Shown here in pieces: positions 33,733-41,625 of a stretch of DNA of 64,000 bases. This DNA is from Palsa-465 sp963800475 (lineage in GTDB: Bacteria > Actinomycetota > Thermoleophilia > Solirubrobacterales > Solirubrobacteraceae), in assembly GCA_963800475.1 (NCBI GenBank), contig CAWDAZ010000004.1, forward strand, positions 744,001 to 808,000, given 5' to 3'. The position numbers and the translations under genes are program-made. The notes under the pieces are model-generated. The model ran no database searches, had not been told where the DNA came from, and saw nothing but the letters and a program-made list of their open reading frames with translations. Each line of letters opens with the position of its first letter. Position 1 is the first letter of the stretch.

Positions 33733-33996
33733 ACAGGGCGACGATCAGCGCGATCAGGCCAGCACCGACAGCGTCGATCGCAAGCCGTTGATGCGGGCCT
33801 TCGCATTCTCGTCGGTGATCGCCTTCGCCTGGTCCTCGGATACGCCGGCCTTCTCGAGCGCTTCGTTGAGGTCAGCGTCGTCAGGAACTGGTCCCCCGCC
33901 GCCAGCGTGAACAGCGCGAGGCCGGGCCCGGCCGGCGGCCCCGCCGCGAGCGGCCGCCGCTGTGGAAGCCAATCCGGACGCCGCCGTATCGCTCAT
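33683..33996 (-). pseudogene. C-terminal remnant of an MFS (DHA2-like) transporter, frameshifted
   Basis: The minus strand reads DADLNEALEKAGVSEDQ then AKARINGLRSTLSVLA, the loop and last helix start of actinobacterial EmrB/QacA-type exporters. It then stops, but in another frame the same segment continues as LIALIVALFTLRIPTRQ and ends at a stop codon (33683-33685). Upstream another frame shift gives LALFTLAAGDQFL. So at least one, probably two, frameshifts break a transporter tail and the rest is gone. The remnant runs into the 3' end of the SulP gene. Confidence 0.65.
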
Positions 33997-34010
33997 GATT
34001 ACCGCCGACC

Positions 34011-34694
34011 GTGGGCCACGTACTCGTCTTCGCGCTGACGGCGGCGCTCAACCCGACGCTCGTGGCGGCCTCGACGGTGATGATGCTGCTGCCCAATCCG
34101 GTGCGGCTGATGCTCGGCTACCTCGCCGGCGCGCTGATGACGAGCATCACGCTCGGGATCCTGATCGTCTACGAGCTGAAGAGCTCGAGCGTCGTCGGCA
34201 CCACCAAGCACACGCTGGGGCCGGGAGCCACGACAGCGCTCGGGGTGCTGTTCCTGCTCCTGGCGGTGGTGCTCGGGACCGGCCGCGATGAGCGCGTCAC
34301 CGAGCGCCGTCGCGTCCGCAAGGCCGAGAAGCCGGACAAGGGCCCGCCGCGATGGCAGCGCGCGCTCGGCAAGGGCTCCGCACGGGTCACGTTCGTCGTC
34401 GGCGCGCTGCTGACGCTGCCGGGCGCGTCGTACATCGCCGGGCTGACGAAGATCAGTGGCCTGCATTACTCGAAGGCCGGCACGGTCGCGACGATCGTCC
34501 TGTTCAACTTGATCATGCTCGCACTGCTCGAGGTGCCGCTGTTGTGCTTCGCAATCGCCCCGGATTGGACGCCCAACGCGATCGCGCGGGCGAAGGCGTG
34601 GATCGGGCGGAACTGGCGCCGGTTCGCGGTCCGCTTGCTTGCCGTGATCGGCGCGCTGCTGGTGATCAAGGGAGTGCTCCAGCTGATCAGCTGA
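34011..34694 (+). CDS. GAP-family membrane protein (Sap/GAP-like lipid exporter)
   Basis: A 227-residue membrane protein with about six helices: VLVFALTAALNPTLVAAS, LMLGYLAGALMTSITLGILIVYEL, ALGVLFLLLAVVLGTG, FVVGALLTLPGASYIAGLTKI, ATIVLFNLIMLALLEVPLLCF and LLAVIGALLVIKGVLQLI. A basic cytoplasmic loop of about 40 residues separates helices 3 and 4. GALLTLPGASYIAGL is a family landmark. In mycobacteria the family helps export glycolipids. Ends overlap 8 bases with the next, convergent, gene. Confidence 0.78.
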   Translation: MGHVLVFALTAALNPTLVAASTVMMLLPNPVRLMLGYLAGALMTSITLGILIVYELKSSSVVGTTKHTLGPGATTALGVLFLLLAVVLGTGRDERVTERRRVRKAEKPDKGPPRWQRALGKGSARVTFVVGALLTLPGASYIAGLTKISGLHYSKAGTVATIVLFNLIMLALLEVPLLCFAIAPDWTPNAIARAKAWIGRNWRRFAVRLLAVIGALLVIKGVLQLIS

Positions 34695-35148
34695 CCCCGC
34701 CCGATCCGCCCGCGCCCCCGAGCGCCGCCGAGATCTGCTCGAGCGCCGCCTGCTCGGGCCCGCTAACGGCCATCCCGTCCTCGCGGTGGGCGTTCGCGAC
34801 CTTCTCGGCGAGCGCGACCACGAACCGCCGGTAGTCCTCGAGCTCGTCGGGGGTCGCCTTGCGCTCGAGCACCTCGACCGCGTCGCGGATGTGCTGCAGG
34901 CCGTGCTCCGTTAGCTCCTCGACGGACTTGTAGCGGGTGTGGTCGACCTCGGGCTTGGCGGTCACGATCGCGTCCAGCAGCTCGCTGGCGCCGTGTTGCT
35001 TGCGCGCCTCGGCGTACGCCTTGCCGATCGCGATCGTTTCCCTGAAGGTGCCACCGTGCGAGGCGGTCACGATGATCATCCCGGCGCTCGGAGGTCCTTC
35101 GAGCACCGCGTCCCACTCCTGTTCGGTGAAGTCGGTCTTTGAGGTCAT
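34687..35148 (-). CDS. hypothetical protein in the stress island
   Basis: A 153-residue cytoplasmic protein. It begins MTSKTDFTEQEWDAVLEGPPSAGMIIVTASHGGTFRETIAIGK and continues with mostly helical sequence (AKPEVDHTRYKSVEELTEHGLQHIRDAVEVLERKATPDELEDYRRFVVALAEKVANAHRED), ending in a Gly-rich tail. It belongs to a group of uncharacterised helical proteins annotated in several actinobacteria. AAGGAG lies seven bases before ATG 35148. Palindrome site 5 lies 47 bases upstream, shared with the divergent amidotransferase gene. Confidence 0.75.
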   Translation of the reverse strand: MTSKTDFTEQEWDAVLEGPPSAGMIIVTASHGGTFRETIAIGKAYAEARKQHGASELLDAIVTAKPEVDHTRYKSVEELTEHGLQHIRDAVEVLERKATPDELEDYRRFVVALAEKVANAHREDGMAVSGPEQAALEQISAALGGAGGSGGVS

Positions 35149-35195
35149 GTCGCTCCTTTCAGCGACGATCTTCTCGGCCGGCGCGCTTGCCGTGC

Positions 35196-35212
35196 TCACC
35201 CCGATCGGGTGA
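35196..35212 (+). promoter_or_regulatory. island palindrome, site 5
   Basis: TCACCC-CGATC-GGGTGA: exact match. It sits between divergent genes, 47 bases from the minus-strand start (35148) and 36 bases from the amidotransferase start (35249). Confidence 0.6.
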
Positions 35213-35248
35213 TGACCGCCGCGCGTCTCGCCTGCACCGTTGTGTGAG

Positions 35249-36103
35249 ATGTGCCGCTGGCTCGCATACACCGGCTCCCCCGTGCTGATCGAGGAGGTGT
35301 TGTACAAGCCGTCGCACTCGCTGATCGACCAGAGCCTGCACTCGCGGCTCGGCGCCGAGACGACGAACGGCGACGGGTTCGGGATCGGCTGGTATGACGC
35401 CGAGCCGACGCCGGGCGTGTTCCGCAGCATCGAGCCCGCCTGGAACGACGAGAACCTCCGCGAGCTCGCCGGCCACGTCCATTCGCATCTGTTCTTTGCG
35501 CACATCCGGGCCGCGATCGGTTCCGCCGTGCAGCAGACGAACTGTCACCCGTTCCGCCACGGACGGTGGCTGTTCATGCACAACGGATTCATCGACGGGT
35601 TCGAGGGCATGCGGCGCGACCTCGTGCTCGCCGTGGACGAGTCGCTGTATCCCCAGATCAAGGGGCAGGCCGACACCGAGGTGCTGTTTCACCTCGCGCT
35701 CACGTTCGGCCTCGAGGACGACCCCGTCGACGGAGTGGCGCGCGCGATCGGGATGGTCGAGGAGGTGGCGGCGCGCCACGGCGTCAAGTACCCGTTCCAG
35801 GGGACGGTCGCGACCACCGACGGCGAGCACCTGTGGGCGTTCCGCTATTCGAGCGAGGGGAAATCGAGGTCGCTGTTCTTCTCTCGCGACGCGCGCGCGC
35901 TGAAGCAGCTGTATCCGGACCGGGAACGGATCCAGAAGGCGTCCGACGACGCGCGCCTGATCGTCTCCGAGCCGATGGGCGAGTTGCCCGGAGCCTGGCA
36001 CGAGGTGCCCGAATCGACCTGTGGCCGGGCGGGCCACGGCGACGACGAGCTGATCCCGTTCAGCCCCAAGCCACCGAGCCGGGCGACCTCCGTACCCGTC
36101 TGA
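35249..36103 (+). CDS. class II glutamine amidotransferase
   Basis: A 284-residue Ntn-type amidotransferase of the YafJ/EgtC group. The catalytic Cys must be residue 2, which fixes the start at ATG 35249 (MCRWLAYTG) and not at the upstream TTG. Other landmarks: ETTNGDGFGIGWY (oxyanion region), FFAHIRAAIG, NCHPFRHGRWLFMHNGFIDGF and QADTEVLFHLAL. It hydrolyses a glutamine or gamma-glutamyl amide; no synthase partner is next to it. Its promoter faces the hypothetical gene across palindrome site 5. Confidence 0.88.
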   Translation: MCRWLAYTGSPVLIEEVLYKPSHSLIDQSLHSRLGAETTNGDGFGIGWYDAEPTPGVFRSIEPAWNDENLRELAGHVHSHLFFAHIRAAIGSAVQQTNCHPFRHGRWLFMHNGFIDGFEGMRRDLVLAVDESLYPQIKGQADTEVLFHLALTFGLEDDPVDGVARAIGMVEEVAARHGVKYPFQGTVATTDGEHLWAFRYSSEGKSRSLFFSRDARALKQLYPDRERIQKASDDARLIVSEPMGELPGAWHEVPESTCGRAGHGDDELIPFSPKPPSRATSVPV

Positions 36104-36183
36104 GCTTCCACACGCGCGCAGGAGCCGTCCGCCAGCCAGCGAAATGATGCGGACCGCCGGCTTGGATCCAGCGGGTAGCGAGC

Positions 36184-36879
36184 ATGGCTGTCGACACCCC
36201 CGCAGAAGACTCGTCACAACACTCGACCGAGGGTCGCGAGCGCTACGGCGAGCTGCTGGGCGCGATCCTGCTGTCGTTCCTGTTCCAGGGGATCGCGCAG
36301 CCCGGGCGCTGGGAGCAGATCGTGATCACGGTGCTGCTGGCGATCACGCTGGTGCTGTCGTTCCGGGCGGCCGGCGCGAAACGCTCGGTGATGCGTGGGG
36401 TGGTGGCGGTCGCGGTCGTGGTGATGATCTTCAGCATCATCGATTCGCTCACCGGGGAGGTCGCCGGCGCACCGTCGCGGATCGCCAACCTGCTGTTGAT
36501 CCTGCTCGCGCCGCCCGCGATCGTCGTCGGCGTCGTCCGCACCCTGCGCACCCGCCAGCGGGTGACCGTCGAGGCCGTGTTCGGCGTGCTGTGCCTGTAC
36601 ATCCTGCTCGGGATGTTCTTCGCGTTCACGTACGGCACGATCTCGCGGCTCGGAGACCACGTGTTCGCGCAGACCACCGAGGCGACCGTGTCGAGCTGTC
36701 TGTACTACAGCTTCACCACGCTGACGACGGTCGGCTACGGAGACCTGACGACGGTCAGCAACTTCGGCCACACGCTATCGGTGACTGAGGCGTTGTTCGG
36801 GCAGATCTATCTGGTGACGGTCGTCGCGGTGCTCGTCAGCAACCTCAGCCGACCCCGAGGCCGTGGACGCCCCGCGTAG
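36184..36879 (+). CDS. potassium channel family protein
   Basis: A 231-residue membrane protein. Four hydrophobic segments in the first 110 residues precede the pore unit: helix AVFGVLCLYILLGMFFAFTYG, pore loop with the K+ selectivity filter TTVGYGDLTT near 181-190, and a last helix (ALFGQIYLVTVVAVLVSNL). No RCK domain follows. It should conduct K+ across the cytoplasmic membrane. The stop overlaps the next gene start by 17 bases. Confidence 0.86.
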   Translation: MAVDTPAEDSSQHSTEGRERYGELLGAILLSFLFQGIAQPGRWEQIVITVLLAITLVLSFRAAGAKRSVMRGVVAVAVVVMIFSIIDSLTGEVAGAPSRIANLLLILLAPPAIVVGVVRTLRTRQRVTVEAVFGVLCLYILLGMFFAFTYGTISRLGDHVFAQTTEATVSSCLYYSFTTLTTVGYGDLTTVSNFGHTLSVTEALFGQIYLVTVVAVLVSNLSRPRGRGRPA

Positions 36880-37474
36880 CGATTCGGTGCTCTCCGAGCT
36901 CGAGCGCCTCGACCACGCCGTGTACGAGGCGGTTGCCGCGACCCCGACGCCGCGCCTCGACGGCGCGATGCGGCGGCTCTCGGAGGCCGCCAACTACTCG
37001 CGCCTATCGCTCGGCGCGAGTGCGATCCTCGCGGTCGCCGGCGGGCGGCGGGGTCGGCGGGCGGCAGCGTCCGGGCTGCTCGCGCTGGGCGCCACCTCGG
37101 CGACGGCGAACCTCGTCGTCAAGCTGGTCGGCCGCCGCGCCCGCCCGGATCCGGTCGCCGCCGAGGTTCCGCCGGAGCGGCGGGTGCGGATGCCCGCTTC
37201 GCACTCGTTCCCCTCGGGGCACACGGCTGCCGCGGTCGCATTCGCGTCCGGGGTCGGCCGCGTGATGCCGCTGGCGGCGCTGCCGCTCGACGTGCTCGCC
37301 GCGGCGGTCGGCTACTCGCGCATCCACACCGGCGTGCACTACCCGAGCGACGTGCTCGCTGGGGCGCTGCTCGGCGCGGCGATCGCCGATCTCACCGCCG
37401 GGTGGACACCTGGACTGCGTCGCTGGCGTCGAGCGCGTCGAGATCTGCCCACTCCCGAGCTCGCGCCGGGCTGA
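36863..37474 (+). CDS. PAP2 family phosphatase
   Basis: A 203-residue membrane phosphatase. The three-part PAP2 signature is visible: KLVGRRARPDP (KxxxxxxRP), then PASHSFPSGHT (PSGH) and SRIHTGVHYPSDVLAG (SRxxxxxHxxxD). It dephosphorylates lipid phosphates such as phosphatidic acid or prenyl diphosphates. Overlaps the channel gene at its start. The 3' end is antisense to the next minus-strand gene over 83 bases. Confidence 0.86.
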   Translation: MDAPRSDSVLSELERLDHAVYEAVAATPTPRLDGAMRRLSEAANYSRLSLGASAILAVAGGRRGRRAAASGLLALGATSATANLVVKLVGRRARPDPVAAEVPPERRVRMPASHSFPSGHTAAAVAFASGVGRVMPLAALPLDVLAAAVGYSRIHTGVHYPSDVLAGALLGAAIADLTAGWTPGLRRWRRARRDLPTPELAPG

Positions 37475-37937
37475 TCGCCAGCAGCTCGTCGGTGAGCGCG
37501 AGCACCTCGGCGTGCGTTTCGTCGCTGTGCTCGGTCAGCCGGTAGAAGGCGTGCGCGTGCGTCTCGACGAACATGATCTTCACGAGCCTGCCAAGCCCTC
37601 GCAGCCCCAACGGGAGGCGCGATTGCGTGGCCTGCCGCTTCCGTACGTCCCGGCTCCACTCGATCAACCGCGCGGCGCGCGCTTCCTGCACGGCGCCCGA
37701 GGAGCGGCTTCCCACGACTTTCGCGGCGTACGCGTACAGGTCTTGGCGGCGCTCGTCGTCGATCGAGTCGTTATGTGCGCGCAGCAGCGAGCCGATCACC
37801 GGGCACACCGAGATCGGGTGATCGCTGAAATCCTCGCCGGCCAGCATCGACGCCAGCTCCATCACGCACGCCCCGTCGTCGGGTGAGTGGTGCTTGCCCC
37901 TGCCGAGCTTCGTCGTCTGATGCGTTGCGGGAGACAT
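37392..37937 (-). CDS. hypothetical protein (conserved actinobacterial type)
   Basis: A 181-residue cytoplasmic protein from ATG 37937. It starts MSPATHQTTKLGRGKHHSPDDGACVMELASMLAGEDFSDHP, a conserved opening seen in uncharacterised actinobacterial proteins, then SVCPVIGSLLRAHNDSIDDERRQDLYAYAAKVVGS and a helical remainder. Two Cys and several His are in the conserved opening, so metal binding is possible but not shown. A weaker copy of the island palindrome (37998) lies 60 bases upstream. Confidence 0.75.
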   Translation of the reverse strand: MSPATHQTTKLGRGKHHSPDDGACVMELASMLAGEDFSDHPISVCPVIGSLLRAHNDSIDDERRQDLYAYAAKVVGSRSSGAVQEARAARLIEWSRDVRKRQATQSRLPLGLRGLGRLVKIMFVETHAHAFYRLTEHSDETHAEVLALTDELLAISPARAREWADLDALDASDAVQVSTRR

Positions 37938-37997
37938 GGGGCGACCCCTTTCTGTGGCTGGCCGGCCGCACGCTACGCGCGCCCGCGCGCGCACACA

Positions 37998-38014
37998 TCA
38001 TCCGAATCGGGCTA
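37998..38014 (-). promoter_or_regulatory. island palindrome, site 6 (weak)
   Basis: TCATCC-GAATC-GGGCTA: left half exact, right half with two mismatches. It lies 60 bases upstream of the start at 37937 and touches the last bases of the HdeD gene. Confidence 0.35.
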
Positions 38015-38572
38015 CGCGGATTCGGCCGCGTTGTGGATCAGGATCCCGAGACCGATCGTCCCGATCCCGCTGATGATCAGCCAGATCCCGATCAGCACCG
38101 CGAGCGTCGCGTAGCCGATGTGAGGGTCTGAGACGATCACGATCCCGACGATCACCTCGAGCAGCGCCACGACGACGCCCAGCACCGGGCGCGTGCCGAT
38201 TAGCAGCGAGCGGACCAGGCGGACGATTCCGGCCGCGACCATCCAGATCCCGATCAGCAGCCCGATCGCCGTCACGGCGCCCGACGGGTGGCGGATCAGC
38301 AGGATCCCGAACACGATCCCCAGCACCCCGATGATCGCCGCCAGCGCCCGATTCTCGGTCATCCGCCCGAACGAAGCGATCAGCTCGCCGATCCCATCGA
38401 TCAGCAGGAAGATCCCGAAGATCACCGCCAACGTCGTGAGGCTGTGGCTCGGCTTGAACACGAGGATGATCCCGGCAACCACGCTCAGAACGCCAACCAG
38501 CAGCACCACCCACCACGCCCAGGGAGGCTCGGCGGCCGTCTCGTCCGTAACGTGGATCCTTGTCGAGCTCAT
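38012..38572 (-). CDS. HdeD family membrane protein (DUF308)
   Basis: A 186-residue protein with six membrane segments as three helix pairs, each with the HdeD-type pattern: WVVLLVGVLSVVAGIILVFKPS, LAVIFGIFLLIDGIGELIAS, LAAIIGVLGIVFGILLIRHPSG, TAIGLLIGIWMVAAGIVRLV, LGVVVALLEVIVGIVIVSDP and LAVLIGIWLIISGIGTIGLG. HdeD is an acid-resistance membrane protein in enterobacteria; role here unproven. The start overlaps the stop of the next gene upstream by 4 bases (38569-38572), so both share a promoter with palindrome site 7. Confidence 0.83.
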   Translation of the reverse strand: MSSTRIHVTDETAAEPPWAWWVVLLVGVLSVVAGIILVFKPSHSLTTLAVIFGIFLLIDGIGELIASFGRMTENRALAAIIGVLGIVFGILLIRHPSGAVTAIGLLIGIWMVAAGIVRLVRSLLIGTRPVLGVVVALLEVIVGIVIVSDPHIGYATLAVLIGIWLIISGIGTIGLGILIHNAAESA

Positions 38573-38901
38573 TCGTCCTCCTCCAGTCGGTAACCGATAG
38601 CGGTCGCGAGTCGCGGCGCCGTCGAGACCACCCTCGCGAGGCCGACGGCGGGCGCCACCGCGATCAGCACGCCGACGATCTCGGCGTCGGTGGCTCCGGC
38701 CTGCTTGGCGCAGTCGACCGCCGTCCGCAGGGAGGTGGTGGCGGCACCCAGAGCGAGCAGCGCGCCGAGGCGGACGAGCACGTCGACCTTCGGCACCAGC
38801 GGGGCGTCCGGGTCGGCATGCGGCCCCGACGCGAGCACCATCTCCACCGACCGTTCGTCATTGACAGCCAGACGCCGAAGCAGCCGCTCCATCTCATCCA
38901 C
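38569..38901 (-). CDS. CMD-fold protein without CxxC (paralog 1)
   Basis: A 110-residue protein of the carboxymuconolactone decarboxylase/AhpD fold: VLVRLGALLALGAATTSLRTAVDCAKQAGATDAEIVGVLIAVAPAVGLARVVSTAPRLATAIG. AhpD uses a CxxC in the helix where this protein has AVDCAKQAG with one Cys, so redox cycling of that type is not possible. Two similar proteins are in the island (41258 and 44791). First gene of a two-gene operon with HdeD. Confidence 0.75.
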   Translation of the reverse strand: MDEMERLLRRLAVNDERSVEMVLASGPHADPDAPLVPKVDVLVRLGALLALGAATTSLRTAVDCAKQAGATDAEIVGVLIAVAPAVGLARVVSTAPRLATAIGYRLEEDE

Positions 38902-38934
38902 GCCGCCAACCTAGGCCGTACGAGGCCGTAAACA

Positions 38935-38951
38935 TCCTCCGAACCGGGTGA
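38935..38951 (-). promoter_or_regulatory. island palindrome, site 7
   Basis: TCCTCC-GAACC-GGGTGA: one mismatch. It lies 33 bases upstream of the CMD-fold/HdeD operon and 142 bases from the divergent LuxR-type regulator gene. Confidence 0.5.
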
Positions 38952-39093
38952 TACCGAGCTGCGGCACGGACGGCCACTGCCCGCGGGCGGTGGTGCGGGC
39001 CTCCCGGCGCACCGGGGGGCGGGCCTGGTTGCTCGGCGCGGCCGGGTGCGAGAGAACTGTCACCTCGACGTAGCGAGTCGGTCGCTTCCGCCC

Positions 39094-41250
39094 ATGCCCT
39101 CTACCAACGCCCCCGCACGGCCCCCGCGCCGACCACGAGCGAGCCAGCCCGTGCCGGCTCCGCTGACGCTCGGATCCGCCCCGCCGCTCGGACGCGAGCT
39201 GGTGCGGCGCGAGCGGCTGGTCGACTGCCTGATCGGCGCCCTCGACGCGCTCCTTGCGGTGATCGTCGCGCCGCCCGGATACGGGAAGTCGACGTTGCTC
39301 TACGAGTGGGCCGAGCGCGATCCCCGACCGTTCGCATGGCTACGGCTCGGCGATCCGCGGGCTGCGCCGACGCCGCCGGCCGTCGCCGAGGCGTTCGAGC
39401 AGATCCGGGCCCGGCATCGCCGGTTCGTGCTCGTGATCGACGACGCGGACCGGCTCGCACCCTCGCTGCTGCGAGCCGCGCTCGAGGAGCTGCCCGACGG
39501 GTCGATGCTGGCGCTCGCGTCGCGCACGGAGCCCGCGGTGCCGATCGGGCGCTTGCGCGCGCACCGCCGGCTCGTCGAGCTGCGGATGGCCGATCTGGCG
39601 ATGACCCCCGCCGAGGCGGCGATCCTGCTCCGCAGGGCGGGCGTCGCGCTGGAGCCCGACGCTGTGGCGGAGCTGGTCGGCACTACCGAGGGCTGGCCGG
39701 CGGCGCTGTACCTGGCGGCGCTCTCGATCAAGGGGGAGTCGGACCCGGGCGCGGCCGAGCGGTTCGGCGGCGCCGATCACCTGCTGCACGAGTTCCTGCG
39801 CGACGAGGTGCTGTCGTCGGTGCCGCCGGAGCTGGAGCGATTCCTGAGACACACGGCGGTGCTCGACGAGCTGTCCGGGCCGGTGTGCGACGACGTCCTC
39901 GGCGAGCGGGGCTCGGCGCTCACGCTGGAGCGCCTCCAGGAGCAGAGCCAGCTGCTGGTGCCGCTCGATCGCGCCCACGACCGGTACCGCTGGCAGCGGC
40001 TGTTCGCGGACGCGCTGCGGGCCGAGCTCCGGCGCGCCGAGCCGGAGCTGGAGCCGAAGCTGCAGCTTCGGGCGAGCGCGTGGTACGCGCGCCGCGGGGA
40101 AACCGACCGCGCGATCGAGCACGCGGTCGCAGCTCGCGACGCGAGGCGGACCGGAGATCTCCTGTGGGCCAACCTGCTGACCTACGTCGGGACCGGCCGC
40201 ATGCAGATCGTCGAGGAGTGGCTGGCCTCCTTCAGTCACGATCGGATCGCCGCATACCCGCCGCTCGCCCTGTGCGCGGCGCACGCGTCGCTCGCAAGCG
40301 GGAAGGTCGAGCAGGCCCAACATTGGGCGGTCGCCGTCGGTAGCAGTCTGGAGCGCACGCCGAACGCGCGGCGCGCGTCGTCGATCCGGACCGGGCTGGA
40401 GATCATCGAGGCGCTTGTCGCTCGCGGCGGGGCGACGGAGCTACGCAGGCTCGCGATCCGCGCGTACCGCCGCGAGCGCGCCGACAGTGCGTGGCGCCCG
40501 GTCGTGTGTCTGCTGCGGGGCGTCGCGGAGCACCTGGTCGGCGAGCGCGCTGCCAGCAGGGAGATGCTCGAACAGGGAGCCGACCTGAGTGCCGCGACCG
40601 CGCCGAGCGTCGCGTCGCTGTGCGTGGCGGTCGACATCATGCTCGCGATCGAGGAACAGGACTGGGAGCGGGCGTCGGAGCTCGCCGACCGTGCCGGCGC
40701 GATCCTGCGCGAAGCGGACCTGTCCGGATACCCGATCTCGGCGCTCGTGTTCGCGGCGACGGCCGCGGTTCGCGCCCACCAGGGCCGGGTCGACGAGGCC
40801 AAGCACGATCTGCGCCGCGGGGCGGAGCTGCTGACGGTGCTCGGCGACTACATCCCCTGGTACGGCGCCGAGGCGCGGATCCTGCTCGCGTACGCGTCGC
40901 TGTGGCTAGCGGATGTCGTCGGTGCGCGGACGCTGCTGGCAGAGGCCTCGCGGCTCGCGCGAAAGACCCCTGGCGCCGTGATCTTCTCGCGGTGGTTCGA
41001 CGAGGCGTGGGCGTACATGGACACGCTCGCGGAATCGAGCCTGTCCGGCCCCTCGTCGCTGACGATCGCCGAGCTGAGGATCCTCCGCTTCCTGCCCAGT
41101 CACCGCTCGTTCCGGGAGATCGCCGAGCAGCTCGGCGTGTCGGCGAACACGGTCAAGACCCAGGCCCACGCCGTCTACCGGAAGCTCGGTGCCGCGTCCC
41201 GCTCCGAAGCGGTCGCGCGCGCGCTCGAGGCGGGCCTGCTCGGGCAGTAG
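39094..41250 (+). CDS. MalT-like (LAL) LuxR-family transcriptional regulator
   Basis: A 718-residue ATP-dependent regulator. Walker A is APPGYGKST near 65, Walker B FVLVIDDAD near 113, followed by the STAND/MalT-type ATPase body, TPR-like helical repeats from about 330 to 620, and a C-terminal LuxR helix-turn-helix (AELRILRFLPSHRSFREIAEQLGVSANTVKTQAHAVYRKLG). Such proteins activate transcription when ATP and an inducer are bound. It is the only large regulator inside the island and a candidate for the shared palindrome, but nothing in the sequence proves it. Confidence 0.87.
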   Translation: MPSTNAPARPPRRPRASQPVPAPLTLGSAPPLGRELVRRERLVDCLIGALDALLAVIVAPPGYGKSTLLYEWAERDPRPFAWLRLGDPRAAPTPPAVAEAFEQIRARHRRFVLVIDDADRLAPSLLRAALEELPDGSMLALASRTEPAVPIGRLRAHRRLVELRMADLAMTPAEAAILLRRAGVALEPDAVAELVGTTEGWPAALYLAALSIKGESDPGAAERFGGADHLLHEFLRDEVLSSVPPELERFLRHTAVLDELSGPVCDDVLGERGSALTLERLQEQSQLLVPLDRAHDRYRWQRLFADALRAELRRAEPELEPKLQLRASAWYARRGETDRAIEHAVAARDARRTGDLLWANLLTYVGTGRMQIVEEWLASFSHDRIAAYPPLALCAAHASLASGKVEQAQHWAVAVGSSLERTPNARRASSIRTGLEIIEALVARGGATELRRLAIRAYRRERADSAWRPVVCLLRGVAEHLVGERAASREMLEQGADLSAATAPSVASLCVAVDIMLAIEEQDWERASELADRAGAILREADLSGYPISALVFAATAAVRAHQGRVDEAKHDLRRGAELLTVLGDYIPWYGAEARILLAYASLWLADVVGARTLLAEASRLARKTPGAVIFSRWFDEAWAYMDTLAESSLSGPSSLTIAELRILRFLPSHRSFREIAEQLGVSANTVKTQAHAVYRKLGAASRSEAVARALEAGLLGQ

Positions 41251-41257
41251 CGCCGGC

Positions 41258-41620
41258 TCAGGATCCGTCCCAGCCGTCGAGCTCCACATCCAACCCAAGC
41301 GCCAGCGCCAGCCGCGGCGCGCTCTCTACGACCTGAGCGCTTCCGGCGGCGCGTGCCGAGGCGAGCAGCACGGCGGCGATCGCCTCGTCGTCGGCCCCGT
41401 TCGTCGACGCGGCCTCCGCCGCCCACCGGACCGACGTCGTGGGAGCGCCGAGCGCGAGCAGCGCCGCGAGGCGGACGAGCGTCCGCGTCCGCCGGTCGAG
41501 CGGCTCGCCGGCGGCAGGGTCCGGAAGGCCGAACTCTGGCGTCGGCGCCATCACCGAGGTGAGGAAGCCCTCGTCTCCGGAGGCGAGCCGGCGAAGCACC
41601 TGTTCGGGGTCGCTCGGCAT
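41258..41620 (-). CDS. CMD-fold protein without CxxC (paralog 2)
   Basis: A 120-residue relative of the 38569 protein: TLVRLAALLALGAPTTSVRWAAEAASTNGADDEAIAAVLLASARAAGSAQVVESAPRLALALG. There is no Cys where AhpD has CxxC. Overall similarity to paralog 1 spans the whole domain. It starts 5 bases after the stop of the membrane/SHOCT gene (41626) and is probably co-transcribed with it from the promoter with site 8. Convergent with the LuxR gene. Confidence 0.72.
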   Translation of the reverse strand: MPSDPEQVLRRLASGDEGFLTSVMAPTPEFGLPDPAAGEPLDRRTRTLVRLAALLALGAPTTSVRWAAEAASTNGADDEAIAAVLLASARAAGSAQVVESAPRLALALGLDVELDGWDGS

Positions 41621-41625
41621 CCGGG

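Noticed and set aside
37805..37821. Another GGGTGA half-site (ACACCG-AGATC-GGGTGA)
   Set aside because: It lies inside the 37392 coding sequence in a conserved protein stretch and the left half does not match.
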